A stretch of DNA of 64,000 nt from the NCBI GenBank assembly GCA_944320775.1, contig CALUIV010000001.1, forward strand, positions 110,236 to 174,235, written 5' to 3'. The translations under genes and the position numbers were made by a program. Shown here one piece after another: positions 19,896 through 27,835 of the stretch; position 1 is the first letter of the stretch, and each line of letters begins with the position of its first letter. Under the pieces are notes generated by a model. It had not been told where the DNA came from. It did not search any database and worked only from the letters and a program-made list of their open reading frames with translations. This DNA is from an uncultured Paraprevotella sp. (GTDB lineage: Bacteria; Bacteroidota; Bacteroidia; Bacteroidales; Bacteroidaceae).

Positions 19896-20444
19896 TTAAT
19901 CATGTCGTTCAAAAAAATCTGAAATTTTTTTCACGGCGTGGTGATAAGAGGCTTTCAGAGCGCCCACGCTGGTTTGCAGAATTTCGCTCATGTCCTCATA
20001 TTTCATTTCTTCATAGTATTTCATCTGGAACACGATCCGCTGTTTTTCCGGAAGTTCTGCCATAGCCTGTTGCAGTTGTGCTTCCGTTTCATCTCCGTCG
20101 AAATACTCATCACTCATCAGGCGGCTGGCCACCGACTGGCTCTTTTCTTCGTCCAGACTGATCTGTTCTTTCTGGCGCTGCAGGAAATTCAGCGTTTCGT
20201 TGACACAGATTCGGTAGAGCCATGTTGAGAATTTGGCTTCTCCCTTGAATTGTTCCAGATTTGTCCAGGCTTTGATAAAGGTATTCTGGAGTACATCGTT
20301 GGCATCATCGTGGTCGAGCACCATGCGTCTGATCTGCCAGTACAGCGGTTCACTGAACGTATTGACTACCTTTCCGAATGCAGCTTTTTGCTGTTTCGGA
20401 TCGTGTAGCAAGGCAATCAGTTCTTTTTCTTCCGTTTGTTCCAT
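19896..20444 (-). CDS. ECF-type RNA polymerase sigma factor
   Basis: A 182-residue sigma-70 family regulator. The frame is open further upstream, but the ATG at 20444 (MEQTEEKELIALL) gives the normal family length. Region 2 is at about residues 20-90 (PLYWQIRRMVLDHDDANDVLQNTFIKAWTNLEQF and KFSTWLYRICVNETLNFLQR) and region 4 at about 120-175 (AMAELPEKQRIVFQMKYYEEMKYEDMSEILQTSVGALKASYHHAVKKI), a helix-turn-helix that contacts -35 DNA. There is no region 1.1 or 3, as expected for an ECF. It heads an operon with a membrane protein and an exported helical protein, suggesting an envelope-stress response. Confidence 0.93.
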   Translation of the reverse strand: MEQTEEKELIALLHDPKQQKAAFGKVVNTFSEPLYWQIRRMVLDHDDANDVLQNTFIKAWTNLEQFKGEAKFSTWLYRICVNETLNFLQRQKEQISLDEEKSQSVASRLMSDEYFDGDETEAQLQQAMAELPEKQRIVFQMKYYEEMKYEDMSEILQTSVGALKASYHHAVKKISDFFERHD

Positions 20445-20521
20445 TCCTCTTCTCTGATTTTGGTCTGTCTGGATATGTATTCGATAAGTTTGGCGACCAA
20501 AAGGTTTAATGTCTTGTTGGT

Positions 20522-20552
20522 AAAAAAAATGTCCGGCGAACCCGGACAAGTT
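20522..20552 (-). terminator. Terminator after the small T9SS-tail protein gene
   Basis: GTCCGG-loop-CCGGAC hairpin at 20531-20547 followed on the minus strand by a run of Ts, immediately after the stop codon at 20554-20556. It separates that gene from the downstream sigma operon. Confidence 0.75.
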
Positions 20553-20553
20553 T

Positions 20554-20862
20554 TTATTTGATGGCTATTTTTCTTACTATAGTTCCCAACTTCAGAATGT
20601 ACCAGCCCTTTTGCAGGTTTGTGCGGATTTTCACTTGGTTCCCTTCAATTGCGTATGTAGCGGTCTTTGAACCTGTAAGTGTATAGATTTCTAAGATCAT
20701 TCCGTCTGCATGGCTGATTGTCAGCATATTCCCTTCTGTCTGGATGGATGGAGCCATCTGTTCGGTCTGCATCATTCCGTTTGTCACTCCGGCAACTGTC
20801 CGAGGCGGAAAAAGGCCGCAGATTCCCAATATAATCCCTATGGCTGCATATTTCTTAAGCAT
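20554..20862 (-). CDS. Small secreted protein with T9SS-type C-terminal domain
   Basis: A 102-residue protein consisting of a signal peptide (about residues 1-24, ending RTVAG) and little else than a domain resembling type A T9SS sorting tails: MLTISHADGMILEIYTLTG, ATYAIEGNQVKIRTNLQKG, WYILKLGTIVRKIAIK. Such tails normally sit behind a large passenger; here there are only about 20 residues of linker. It may be a remnant of a larger gene, a small surface protein, or a probe-like competitor for the sorting machinery. A good promoter (TTTG, 20 bases, TATTTTTG) precedes it and a terminator follows, so it seems to be expressed as a unit. The sorting-domain call is from pattern only. Confidence 0.6.
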   Translation of the reverse strand: MLKKYAAIGIILGICGLFPPRTVAGVTNGMMQTEQMAPSIQTEGNMLTISHADGMILEIYTLTGSKTATYAIEGNQVKIRTNLQKGWYILKLGTIVRKIAIK

Positions 20863-20893
20863 GACATTCCCTTGTTTTGATTTTCTATTTCTA

Positions 20894-20925
20894 CAAAAAT
20901 AGATATTCCTAACGTATAAAACAAA
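20894..20925 (-). promoter_or_regulatory. Promoter of the small T9SS-tail protein gene
   Basis: On the minus strand, TTTG (20922-20925) and TATTTTTG (20894-20901) are separated by 20 bases, a full Bacteroidota promoter 32 bases before the start codon. Confidence 0.65.
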
Positions 20926-20953
20926 TTTTATTGTGTAAATCGGCTGATTTTTT

Positions 20954-21868
20954 TTAGAGTTTCAGGGTCAGGTTTTCGCGTGCCAGGATGGTGTTCGGAA
21001 AAATTTCCTGTGCTTCATGCAGCAGTGGGGTTTCGTCTTCGTAACGTGCAGAGAAGTGTCCGATACACAAACGGCCGGCCTGACTGTCCCGGGCCAGAGT
21101 GGCTGCCTGTTCTGCCGTTGTATGAAATGTTTCCTGTGCCCGTTTTTCCAGATCTTTTCCAAAAGTGGCTTCGTGGAAAAGCAGGTCTACGTTTTTCAGA
21201 TGCTCCTGCAGTTCCGGAAGATAGCAGGTATCCGAACAGTAGGCATAGCTGCGTGCCGGTTCCGAAGGTCGGGTAAAATACCGGTTGGGGATAACTTCTC
21301 CGTCCGGAGTTGTCCAGTCGGCACCATTCTTGATTTGGTTGATGGCATATTCCGGGACCTGATAGAAGTCTATTTTTTCCCGGATGATATGGGGGAGTGT
21401 CGGTTTTTCGCGGAACAGGAATCCGCAGCACGCAATCCGGTGCCGGAGTGGGAGCGTGTAGACCGTCACCGAACGGTCTTCGTAGACAGGTGCAAATCGG
21501 GTCGTATCGATCGTATGCACTTCCACCTGATAGTCCATCCCCGCACAGTAATAGTCCAGTTGCGGTTGGAGCAACTGATCCAGAGGTGCCGGCGCATAGA
21601 TATGCAGTTTTGCCGTTCGTCCAAGCAGTCCGAAGGTCGAGATCAGTCCCATCAGTCCGAAACAGTGGTCGCCGTGCAGGTGTGAGATAAAGATATGATT
21701 CAGTCGTGAGAATTTCAGTCGTGACCGGCGCAGTTGCATTTGTGCTCCTTCGCCACAGTCGATCATAAAAAGTTTTTCGCGCAGATTGACCACCTGTGCC
21801 GAGGCGAAGTGGCGGGTGGTCGGCAGTGCCGATCCGCATCCCAGAATCGTTACTTCAAATTTTTCCAT
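20954..21868 (-). CDS. rnz: Ribonuclease Z
   Basis: Metallo-beta-lactamase-fold endonuclease that trims the 3' end of tRNA precursors, 304 residues from the ATG at 21868; a TTG start 12 bases upstream is also possible. The zinc motif HxHxDH is SHLHGDH in FISHLHGDHCFGLMGL, and further landmarks are LGCGSALPTTRHF (N-terminus), YCSDTCYLPELQEHL, LLFHEATF, HTTAEQAATLA and IGHFSARY. It is complete and cytoplasmic. CCA is not encoded in the tRNA of this window, which fits a need for 3' processing. An exact -7 box lies 28 bases upstream of the start. Confidence 0.95.
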   Translation of the reverse strand: MEKFEVTILGCGSALPTTRHFASAQVVNLREKLFMIDCGEGAQMQLRRSRLKFSRLNHIFISHLHGDHCFGLMGLISTFGLLGRTAKLHIYAPAPLDQLLQPQLDYYCAGMDYQVEVHTIDTTRFAPVYEDRSVTVYTLPLRHRIACCGFLFREKPTLPHIIREKIDFYQVPEYAINQIKNGADWTTPDGEVIPNRYFTRPSEPARSYAYCSDTCYLPELQEHLKNVDLLFHEATFGKDLEKRAQETFHTTAEQAATLARDSQAGRLCIGHFSARYEDETPLLHEAQEIFPNTILARENLTLKL

Positions 21869-21896
21869 GGTTTTAGCCAAGTCTGGTTTTCTGCTG

Positions 21897-21904
21897 CAAA
21901 GTTA
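21897..21904 (-). promoter_or_regulatory. rnz promoter -7 box
   Basis: TAACTTTG on the minus strand, an exact match to the Bacteroidota -7 consensus just upstream of rnz. Confidence 0.55.
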
Positions 21905-21924
21905 GTGCTTTTTCCCGAGTGTGT

Positions 21925-21964
21925 ATAAAAAAAGAGAGGAAACAACAGAATTGTTTCCTCTCTG
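21925..21964 (-). terminator. rpsA terminator
   Basis: AGAGAGGAAACAA, a five-base loop and the complement, followed on the minus strand by T7, 23 bases past the rpsA stop codon. Confidence 0.9.
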
Positions 21965-21986
21965 TGATTATTGTTGGGGAAATAGA

Positions 21987-23771
21987 TTATTCACCTTTTT
22001 CCAACTGAGCCTTCAAGGCAGCCAAAGCGTCGATGTCGCCCAGGGTAGTTGAAGCAGCCTGGTTCTGGATCATCGGAGCTTCTTCTTTCTTGCTCTTCTT
22101 AGGAGCAGCAGCCTTCTTGGCAGCTTCTTTCTCAGCGCGCTGTGCATCTTCGTAGATACGGCTGTGAGAAAGGATGATGCGCTTGCTTTCCTTGTTGAAC
22201 TCGATTACCTTGAACGGAAGTTTCTCGTTCAGCTGAGCCTGGCTACCGTCTTCCTTAACGAGGTGTTTCGGAGTAGCGAAGCCTTCAACGCCATATTCCA
22301 ACTGGATTACAGCACCCTTCTCGAGCAGTTCGGTGATGGTACCTTCGTGAACTGAATCCAAAGTGAAGACAGTTTCGAATACGTCCCATGGATTTTCTTC
22401 GAGCTGTTTGTGACCGAGGCTCAAGCGGCGGTTTTCCTTGTCGATTTCCAATACCTGAACTTCGATGGTTGCACCGATCTGAGTGAATTCAGAAGGATGT
22501 TTGATCTTCTTAGTCCAAGAAAGGTCAGAGATGTGGATCAGTCCGTCTACACCTTCTTCGATTTCAACGAATACACCGAAATTAGTGAAGTTACGAACCT
22601 TAGCTGTGTGCTTAGAACCTACAGGATATCTTTCTTCGATATTTTCCCATGGGTCTGGCTTCAGCTGTTTGATGCCGAGAGACATCTTACGCTCTTCGCG
22701 GTCGAGTGTCAGGATGACAGCTTCTACCTCGTCGCCCACTTTCATGAAGTCCTGAGCTGAACGCAGGTGCTGGCTCCAGGACATTTCTGATACGTGGATC
22801 AGACCCTCTACGCCCGGAGCGATTTCGATGAATGCACCGTAGTCAGCCATAACGACAACTTTACCCTTCACTTTGTCACCAACCTTCAAGTTTGGATCCA
22901 AAGCATCCCATGGGTGCGGAGTCAACTGCTTCAAACCAAGAGCGATGCGTTTCTTTTCGTCATCGAAGTCAAGGATAACGACGTTGATCTTCTGATCGAG
23001 CTCAACCACTTCATGCGGATCGCTTACGCGGCCCCAAGAAAGGTCGGTGATGTGGATCAAACCGTCTACGCCACCTAGGTCGATGAACACACCGTAAGAG
23101 GTGATATTCTTGACAGTACCTTCGAGTACCTGGCCTTTTTCCAGTTTGCCGATAATTTCTTTCTTCTGCTGTTCCAACTCAGCTTCGATAAGCGCCTTGT
23201 GTGAAACAACCACGTTTTTGAATTCCTGGTTGATCTTAACCACCTTGAATTCCATAGTTTTGCCAACGAATACATCGTAGTCGCGGATAGGCTTCACGTC
23301 GATCTGAGAACCCGGCAAGAATGCTTCGATGCCGAATACGTCTACGATCATACCACCCTTCGTGCGGCACTTGATGTAACCCTTGATAATTTCTTCTTTC
23401 TCGAGTGCTTCGTTCACACGATCCCAAGAACGTGTAGCGCGAGCCTTCTTGTGTGACAGGATCAGCTGACCCTTCTTGTCTTCCTGATTTTCGATGTAGA
23501 CTTCTACCTTGTCGCCTACTTTCAGATCCGGATTGTAACGGAACTCACTCATAGGAATGATACCGTCTGATTTGAAGCCGATGTTTACAACGACTTCGCG
23601 TTTGTTCATTGCGATAACCGTACCGTCGACAACTTCGTGGTCGTTAACCTTGTTCAATGAACCTTCATAAGCTTTTTGCTGCTCTTCGCGGCTTACGTTT
23701 GCAGCATCACCACTTTCGTAGGCATCCCAGTCAAAGTCTGCCAATGGTGCAACGTTTTTCAAATCTGCCAT
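21987..23771 (-). CDS. rpsA: 30S ribosomal protein S1
   Basis: Large mRNA-binding protein of the small ribosomal subunit, 594 residues. Six S1 (OB-fold) repeats can be read: about 50-120, 135-205, 215-285, 300-375, 385-460 and 470-545, recognisable by phrases such as GTVKNITSYGVFIDLGGVDGLIHITDLSW, GKVVVMADYGAFIEIAPGVEGLIHVSEMSW and AKVRNFTNFGVFVEIEEGVDGLIHISDLSW. A Lys/Ala-rich tail with a short acidic end follows. In a phylum with poor Shine-Dalgarno use, S1 is expected to be central to mRNA recruitment. Codon use is highly biased, as in strongly expressed genes. It is monocistronic with promoter and terminator. Confidence 0.97.
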   Translation of the reverse strand: MADLKNVAPLADFDWDAYESGDAANVSREEQQKAYEGSLNKVNDHEVVDGTVIAMNKREVVVNIGFKSDGIIPMSEFRYNPDLKVGDKVEVYIENQEDKKGQLILSHKKARATRSWDRVNEALEKEEIIKGYIKCRTKGGMIVDVFGIEAFLPGSQIDVKPIRDYDVFVGKTMEFKVVKINQEFKNVVVSHKALIEAELEQQKKEIIGKLEKGQVLEGTVKNITSYGVFIDLGGVDGLIHITDLSWGRVSDPHEVVELDQKINVVILDFDDEKKRIALGLKQLTPHPWDALDPNLKVGDKVKGKVVVMADYGAFIEIAPGVEGLIHVSEMSWSQHLRSAQDFMKVGDEVEAVILTLDREERKMSLGIKQLKPDPWENIEERYPVGSKHTAKVRNFTNFGVFVEIEEGVDGLIHISDLSWTKKIKHPSEFTQIGATIEVQVLEIDKENRRLSLGHKQLEENPWDVFETVFTLDSVHEGTITELLEKGAVIQLEYGVEGFATPKHLVKEDGSQAQLNEKLPFKVIEFNKESKRIILSHSRIYEDAQRAEKEAAKKAAAPKKSKKEEAPMIQNQAASTTLGDIDALAALKAQLEKGE

Positions 23772-23842
23772 TTAAATAAGTTAGTTAATTAATAATGTTT
23801 CAATTAATAATGTTAGACATTATATTGTTGATAATTCGGGCG

Positions 23843-23850
23843 CAAAGTTA
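23843..23850 (-). promoter_or_regulatory. rpsA promoter -7 box
   Basis: TAACTTTG on the minus strand, exact match; GTTG rather than TTTG is found at the -33 spacing. The mRNA leader would be about 65 bases. Confidence 0.6.
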
Positions 23851-24012
23851 CTTTTTTTTGTTTGATTCTCCAACGGTTTTCGGCTTATTTTATTGATAAC
23901 GAGCGCTAAAAAACTGTTAAATCTTATAGTTGCCGGTGTTTCCGGCCGTTCTCCCGGGGTGTGGTTTATCTTATTTCACGCTTAAAAATAGCTCGACTAT
24001 GGAATAAATGAT

Positions 24013-24020
24013 TAACTTTG
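24013..24020 (+). promoter_or_regulatory. pfkA promoter -7 box
   Basis: TAACTTTG, exact match. Transcription from about 24027 gives a leader of about 95 bases and excludes the upstream in-frame ATG at 24018 as the pfkA start. Confidence 0.6.
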
Positions 24021-24122
24021 CAAGGCCTTTTGCAGGGCATCCGGTGGTGTCGGACTTATATATTAATAAGGTGTCCCTCCGGTTTGCATGACAGAAAAAG
24101 AAATCATTATAAGAAAACAGTT

Positions 24123-25103
24123 ATGAGAAAAAAGATTGAATGTATCGGAATCTTAACATCGGGCGGTGACGCGCCGGGAATGAACGCGGCTATCCGTGCC
24201 GTGACGCGTGCCGCAATCGCTACGGGCTATCGGGTGAAAGGTATTTACCGGGGCTATGAAGGTCTGATCAAGAACGAAATCAAGGAGTTTACCACCGAGG
24301 ATGTGAGCAACATCATCCAGCGTGGCGGTACGGTGCTGAAAACGGCCCGCTGCAAGGAATTCATGACCGAAGAGGGCCGCAAGCTGGCCTACGACAATAT
24401 GGTGGCTCAGGGCATTGATGCCTTGGTGGTCATCGGCGGTAACGGTTCGCTGGCCGGAGCACGCATCTTTGCCGACGAGTTCGACGTGCCTTGCATCGGA
24501 TTGCCCGGTACGATTGACAATGACCTTTACGGCACCGATTCCACGATTGGCTACGACACCACGCTCAACACCATCGTGGAGTGTGTCGACAAGATCCGCG
24601 ACACGGCCACTTCGCACGAGCGCATCTTCTTCATCGAGGTGATGGGGCGCGATGCCGGATTCCTGGCTCAGAACAGTGCCATCGCCAGTGGGGCAGAGGC
24701 TGCGATTATTCCCGAGGACAGCAGCAACGCCAACCAGCTCGAGAAATTCATCGGCCGGGGCATCCGCAAGAGTAAAAGCTCCAGCATCGTCATCGTGTCC
24801 GAGAGTCCGAAGTGCGGCGCCATGTACTATGCCGACCGCGTCAAGCAGGAATATCCCGAGTACGACGTGCGCGTGTCCATCCTCGGCCATTTGCAGCGGG
24901 GCGGCTCGCCGAGCGCCTACGACCGCATCCTGGCTTCCCGTCTGGGAGTGGGTGCCATTCAGGCCATTCAGGAAGGCCAGCGCAATGTGATGATTGGCAT
25001 CCGCAACGACGAGATTGTCTACGTGCCGTTTGCCAATGCCATCAAGAACGACAAGCCCATCAAGAAGGAGCTCATCGACGTGTTGGGTATTTTGTCGATC
25101 TGA
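24123..25103 (+). CDS. pfkA: 6-phosphofructokinase
   Basis: Glycolytic kinase that phosphorylates fructose 6-phosphate at position 1. From the ATG at 24123 ([21 protein letters not shown]) the protein has 326 residues, the usual length for the short bacterial ATP-dependent form. Active-site features are [22 protein letters not shown] (the Gly at the position that discriminates ATP from pyrophosphate is compatible with ATP use), [18 protein letters not shown] with the catalytic Asp, [12 protein letters not shown] and [13 protein letters not shown]. The gene has noticeably higher GC than the sequence on either side. It is followed by a terminator. Confidence 0.96.
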   Translation: MRKKIECIGILTSGGDAPGMNAAIRAVTRAAIATGYRVKGIYRGYEGLIKNEIKEFTTEDVSNIIQRGGTVLKTARCKEFMTEEGRKLAYDNMVAQGIDALVVIGGNGSLAGARIFADEFDVPCIGLPGTIDNDLYGTDSTIGYDTTLNTIVECVDKIRDTATSHERIFFIEVMGRDAGFLAQNSAIASGAEAAIIPEDSSNANQLEKFIGRGIRKSKSSSIVIVSESPKCGAMYYADRVKQEYPEYDVRVSILGHLQRGGSPSAYDRILASRLGVGAIQAIQEGQRNVMIGIRNDEIVYVPFANAIKNDKPIKKELIDVLGILSI

Positions 25104-25165
25104 TTACCCGAAGTTTTTTATATTTTTTCGAAAAATCGGCAATAAAAAAAGTGTATAAAACAAGA

Positions 25166-25201
25166 AAAATGCTCCGTCAGGATTTAACGGAACATTTTTC
25201 T
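25166..25201 (+). terminator. pfkA terminator
   Basis: AAAAATGCTCCGT, a loop and ACGGAACATTTTT form an imperfect stem ending in a T run about 65 bases after the pfkA stop. Confidence 0.75.
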
Positions 25202-25459
25202 TGTTAAAATATTTGTATTTTACAAATATCCTTACTATTTTTGTAGCATCAAATAAAATTAAGTTATGTTTTTGCTTGAGTTTATTTCGTTGCTGGCTTT
25301 GTCTTCCCTGTTGCCGCGGGTTGGCTGGATACTGAATAACCGGGCTGATGCAGTCTGGAGCGGCTTAATATGTTTTAAAACATGTTCTTTTTGTGTTAGA
25401 TATGATAGAGTATTAGCATCTTTTAAGTATAATAATTTGGCTAATTCGCTGATTAATTT

Positions 25460-25481
25460 AACACACACACACACACACACA
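25460..25481 (+). repeat. (AC)n dinucleotide microsatellite
   Basis: Ten to eleven uninterrupted AC units about 100 bases upstream of the fimbrial promoter. Dinucleotide tracts this long are rare in bacterial chromosomes and prone to slippage. Confidence 0.9.
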
Positions 25482-25583
25482 ATCAGTCGTTTAAATGCTT
25501 TGATAAAGTCCGTTGTATGTGACTTTTTGATAATATGTCAATCTAAATTGACGTATTGCAAATTCTGTGGACATAAACTTCAT

Positions 25584-25591
25584 TATCTTTG
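25584..25591 (+). promoter_or_regulatory. Fimbrial operon promoter -7 box
   Basis: TATCTTTG matches TAnnTTTG, 53 bases before the first fimbrial gene. No clear -33 TTTG at 19-21 bases, which suggests activation by a factor. Confidence 0.5.
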
Positions 25592-25644
25592 TCCTAAGAA
25601 TGTTATAGTGAAGAATTTTGTTTTTATAAACTTTCTATGTTAGA

Positions 25645-26229
25645 ATGAATATAATGAATCGTTTCCGAATTATAATAAGCGTTGCATTTCTGCTGTTCGG
25701 ATTTTTCCGCGTGCAGGCGCAGGACCTGGTTGTCAAGACCGACTTGACGAACTGGGCCACGCTTTCGCTGAATGTCGAACCCGAGGTTCGTGTCGGAAAA
25801 AAATCAACCTTAGCATTGGGCATTTCCTACAATCCGTGGACTTTTGCCGACAACCGCAAATGGCGCCATCTGCGCGTGCAGCCCGAATATCGTTTCTGGA
25901 TCTGTCGTCCGTTTGGCGGACATTTCCTGGGGCTTCACGCTTCCTACACGCGTTTCAATGTGGGACGGGTTGATTTCCCGGGGCATTTCCTGCCGGCTCT
26001 GGCCGAGAATCGGGTGCAGGGAAATGAGTGGGCTGTGGGTATTGGTTATGGCTATCATTGGATTCTGTCCACGCGCTGGAGCTTTGAGGCCGAGGTGGGT
26101 CTGGGCTTTTCGCATGCCGATTTCGATGAATACCGGTGCGAGACGTGCGGCGACTATCTCGGTTCGCGCCACACCAACCGTTTCATGCCCACCAAGCTGT
26201 CCCTGTCGTTGATTTACGTAATCCGTTAG
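25645..26229 (+). CDS. DUF3575 protein, fimbrial operon outer-membrane component
   Basis: A 194-residue exported protein with a signal peptide (about residues 1-25, ending RVQAQ) and a beta-barrel-like body: LVVKTDLTNWATLSLNVEPEVRVGKKSTLALGISYNPW, QPEYRFWICRPFGGHFLGLHASY, GIGYGYHWILSTRWSFEAEVGLG. This is the DUF3575 family, found as the first or second gene of many Mfa/FimA-type fimbrial operons in Bacteroidales. It is probably an outer-membrane protein that assists fimbrial export or anchoring; its biochemical job is not known. It precedes the DUF3868 gene by 42 bases and is much richer in GC than the intergenic DNA before it. Confidence 0.85.
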   Translation: MNIMNRFRIIISVAFLLFGFFRVQAQDLVVKTDLTNWATLSLNVEPEVRVGKKSTLALGISYNPWTFADNRKWRHLRVQPEYRFWICRPFGGHFLGLHASYTRFNVGRVDFPGHFLPALAENRVQGNEWAVGIGYGYHWILSTRWSFEAEVGLGFSHADFDEYRCETCGDYLGSRHTNRFMPTKLSLSLIYVIR

Positions 26230-26271
26230 TCGTCCGTGGCGACCGTTTTTGAATTTTAATTCCTGTAGACT

Positions 26272-27672
26272 ATGAAAAGAAAATACCATAGATATCTGTT
26301 GAAAACCTTCGTGTTGGCCGCCGGATTCATAGCCGGCGCGGGTGTTTCGGCTGCCGCGCTTCCCGATGCTACGGCTGCCCTGCGGCGCGCTCCGCTTCCT
26401 GCGGTTTTGGCCGATACGGCAACTTTTGAGTGGGTCGACAGCACGCGCATCAACGTGCGCCTGCAGTTGGGCTCGGGCGATGTGCGCATCACCACCGACG
26501 ACCGCCTGATCCTCATGCCCCGCATCGTATCGGCTTCGGGCGATTCCGTTTATGAATTGCCGCCAGTGGAGTTTGCCGGACGGCGCAACAAGAAATATTT
26601 CGACCGCCGTGCCGCGCTCCGGCATGCGGAGCGTCCGTCCATTTACACGCCCGGCGATACGGCCCGTTTCGTTTATGCCATCTGGGCCGAGCCCTGGATG
26701 CGCCGTTCCGAGCTGCGCCTGGAGTTGTACCGCGATTTTGAGGACTGCTGTTGCGTCACGTCGCTTCCGTCTTCCGTCTTAGGGCGCACCGAATACATCG
26801 TTCCGCATTTTGAGCCCGTCGTGCCCTGGGTGAGCGTGGCCGAGCAGATAGCCGTGCGCGAGCCGGTGCTCGTGCCGATAAGCGAGTACAAGCCGTTCAA
26901 TCCCAATGTGCCGTTGCGTAAGATGAAGGATGCGCTCTATGTGCATTTCGCCGTCAGCAAATGGGATTTGCGCGAGGACTTCCGCAACAACCGCGAGACG
27001 CTGGGCCGCATCCTCGACATGGTGCGGCGCATTGAGGCCGATACATTGTCGTCGGTAGCCAAGATCCGCATCATCGGTCTGGCTTCGGCCGAAGGTCCGG
27101 TGGCGCTCAACGAACGCCTGTCGCGCAACCGTGCGCAAGTGCTGAAGGACTATTTAGTGAACCACGGCGTGTCGTTGCCCGACAGCACGTATGAATTGGT
27201 GGCCGGTGGCGAGGCCTGGGCCGACCTGCGCGATGTGATTGCCGAGAGCAATCTGGAGGGCAGGGAAGAGCTGCTCCGCATTGTCGACGAGACGGCCGAC
27301 CCCAACCGCCGCGAGGCGTTGATCCGCCGGCACAACCGCGGCCGTTCGTTCGACTATCTGCGCCAGCATGTGTTTGCCGACCAGCGTAACTCCGGTTATA
27401 TTCAGGTTTACTACGAGGCCGTGCCCGATATTGCCGCGCGCCAGATCAACGAGGCCATCCGCCTGATTGATTCCGGCCGGAGCGACGAGGCCGTGACCCT
27501 GCTCGAACCGGTGGCCGATGCCCGCAAATGGAACACGCTCGGTTCGGCCTACTACCTGAGCGGCCGCAAGCAGGAGGCGCTCGACTGCTTCCGCCGGGCT
27601 GTCGGGGCCGGCAACGAAGGCGCCCGTCAGAACCTGGAGGCTTTGGAGCGCCTGATGGGGCTGAAGCGCTGA
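26272..27672 (+). CDS. DUF3868 fimbrial operon protein with OmpA-like and repeat regions
   Basis: A 466-residue exported protein. After a signal peptide (about 1-35) residues of about 40-200 match the DUF3868 type found next to DUF3575 in fimbrial operons. The middle (about 215-300) resembles a periplasmic peptidoglycan-binding OmpA domain (VHFAVSKWDLREDFRNNRETLGRILD, RIIGLASAEGPVALNERLSRNRAQ). The C-terminal 70 residues look like a tetratricopeptide pair (EAVTLLEPVADARKWNTLGSAYYLSGRKQEALDCFRRA). The layout suggests a link between the cell wall and the fimbrial base. It is GC-rich like its predecessor and separated from the fimbrillin gene by about 160 bases. Confidence 0.8.
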   Translation: MKRKYHRYLLKTFVLAAGFIAGAGVSAAALPDATAALRRAPLPAVLADTATFEWVDSTRINVRLQLGSGDVRITTDDRLILMPRIVSASGDSVYELPPVEFAGRRNKKYFDRRAALRHAERPSIYTPGDTARFVYAIWAEPWMRRSELRLELYRDFEDCCCVTSLPSSVLGRTEYIVPHFEPVVPWVSVAEQIAVREPVLVPISEYKPFNPNVPLRKMKDALYVHFAVSKWDLREDFRNNRETLGRILDMVRRIEADTLSSVAKIRIIGLASAEGPVALNERLSRNRAQVLKDYLVNHGVSLPDSTYELVAGGEAWADLRDVIAESNLEGREELLRIVDETADPNRREALIRRHNRGRSFDYLRQHVFADQRNSGYIQVYYEAVPDIAARQINEAIRLIDSGRSDEAVTLLEPVADARKWNTLGSAYYLSGRKQEALDCFRRAVGAGNEGARQNLEALERLMGLKR

Positions 27673-27835
27673 CCGTCGGCACGCCCTCGGTTGGGGCTAC
27701 GAAATCGTCCGGCAAGCCCCGATGCATCCCGAAACGGGGGAGCCGGCATCAGCAAAAAATAAAAAATCAATCCATAGCGATAAATAAAAAATGAGTGTTT
27801 AATCAATAAATTGTTGTTCTAAAAATCAAATGTTT

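Larger units (their letters stand above)
23772..24122. other. Divergent intergenic region between rpsA and pfkA
   Basis: About 350 bases without a gene. It holds the minus-strand rpsA -7 box, the plus-strand pfkA -7 box and an approximately 95-base pfkA leader. I see no riboswitch or strong hairpin. Confidence 0.6.
25104..25644. other. Intergenic region with terminator, AC-repeat and fimbrial promoter
   Basis: About 540 AT-rich bases between pfkA and the fimbrial operon. It contains the pfkA terminator, a (AC)10 tract and a -7 box for the fimbrial operon. A 125-codon open frame here is not credible as a gene: it is interrupted by the dinucleotide repeat and has no recognisable domain. Confidence 0.65.

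Noticed and set aside
25266-25643. A 125-codon plus-strand open frame before the fimbrial operon
   Set aside because: It runs through the AC repeat (coding HTHTHT), has no recognisable domain, and overlaps the promoter of the next gene.
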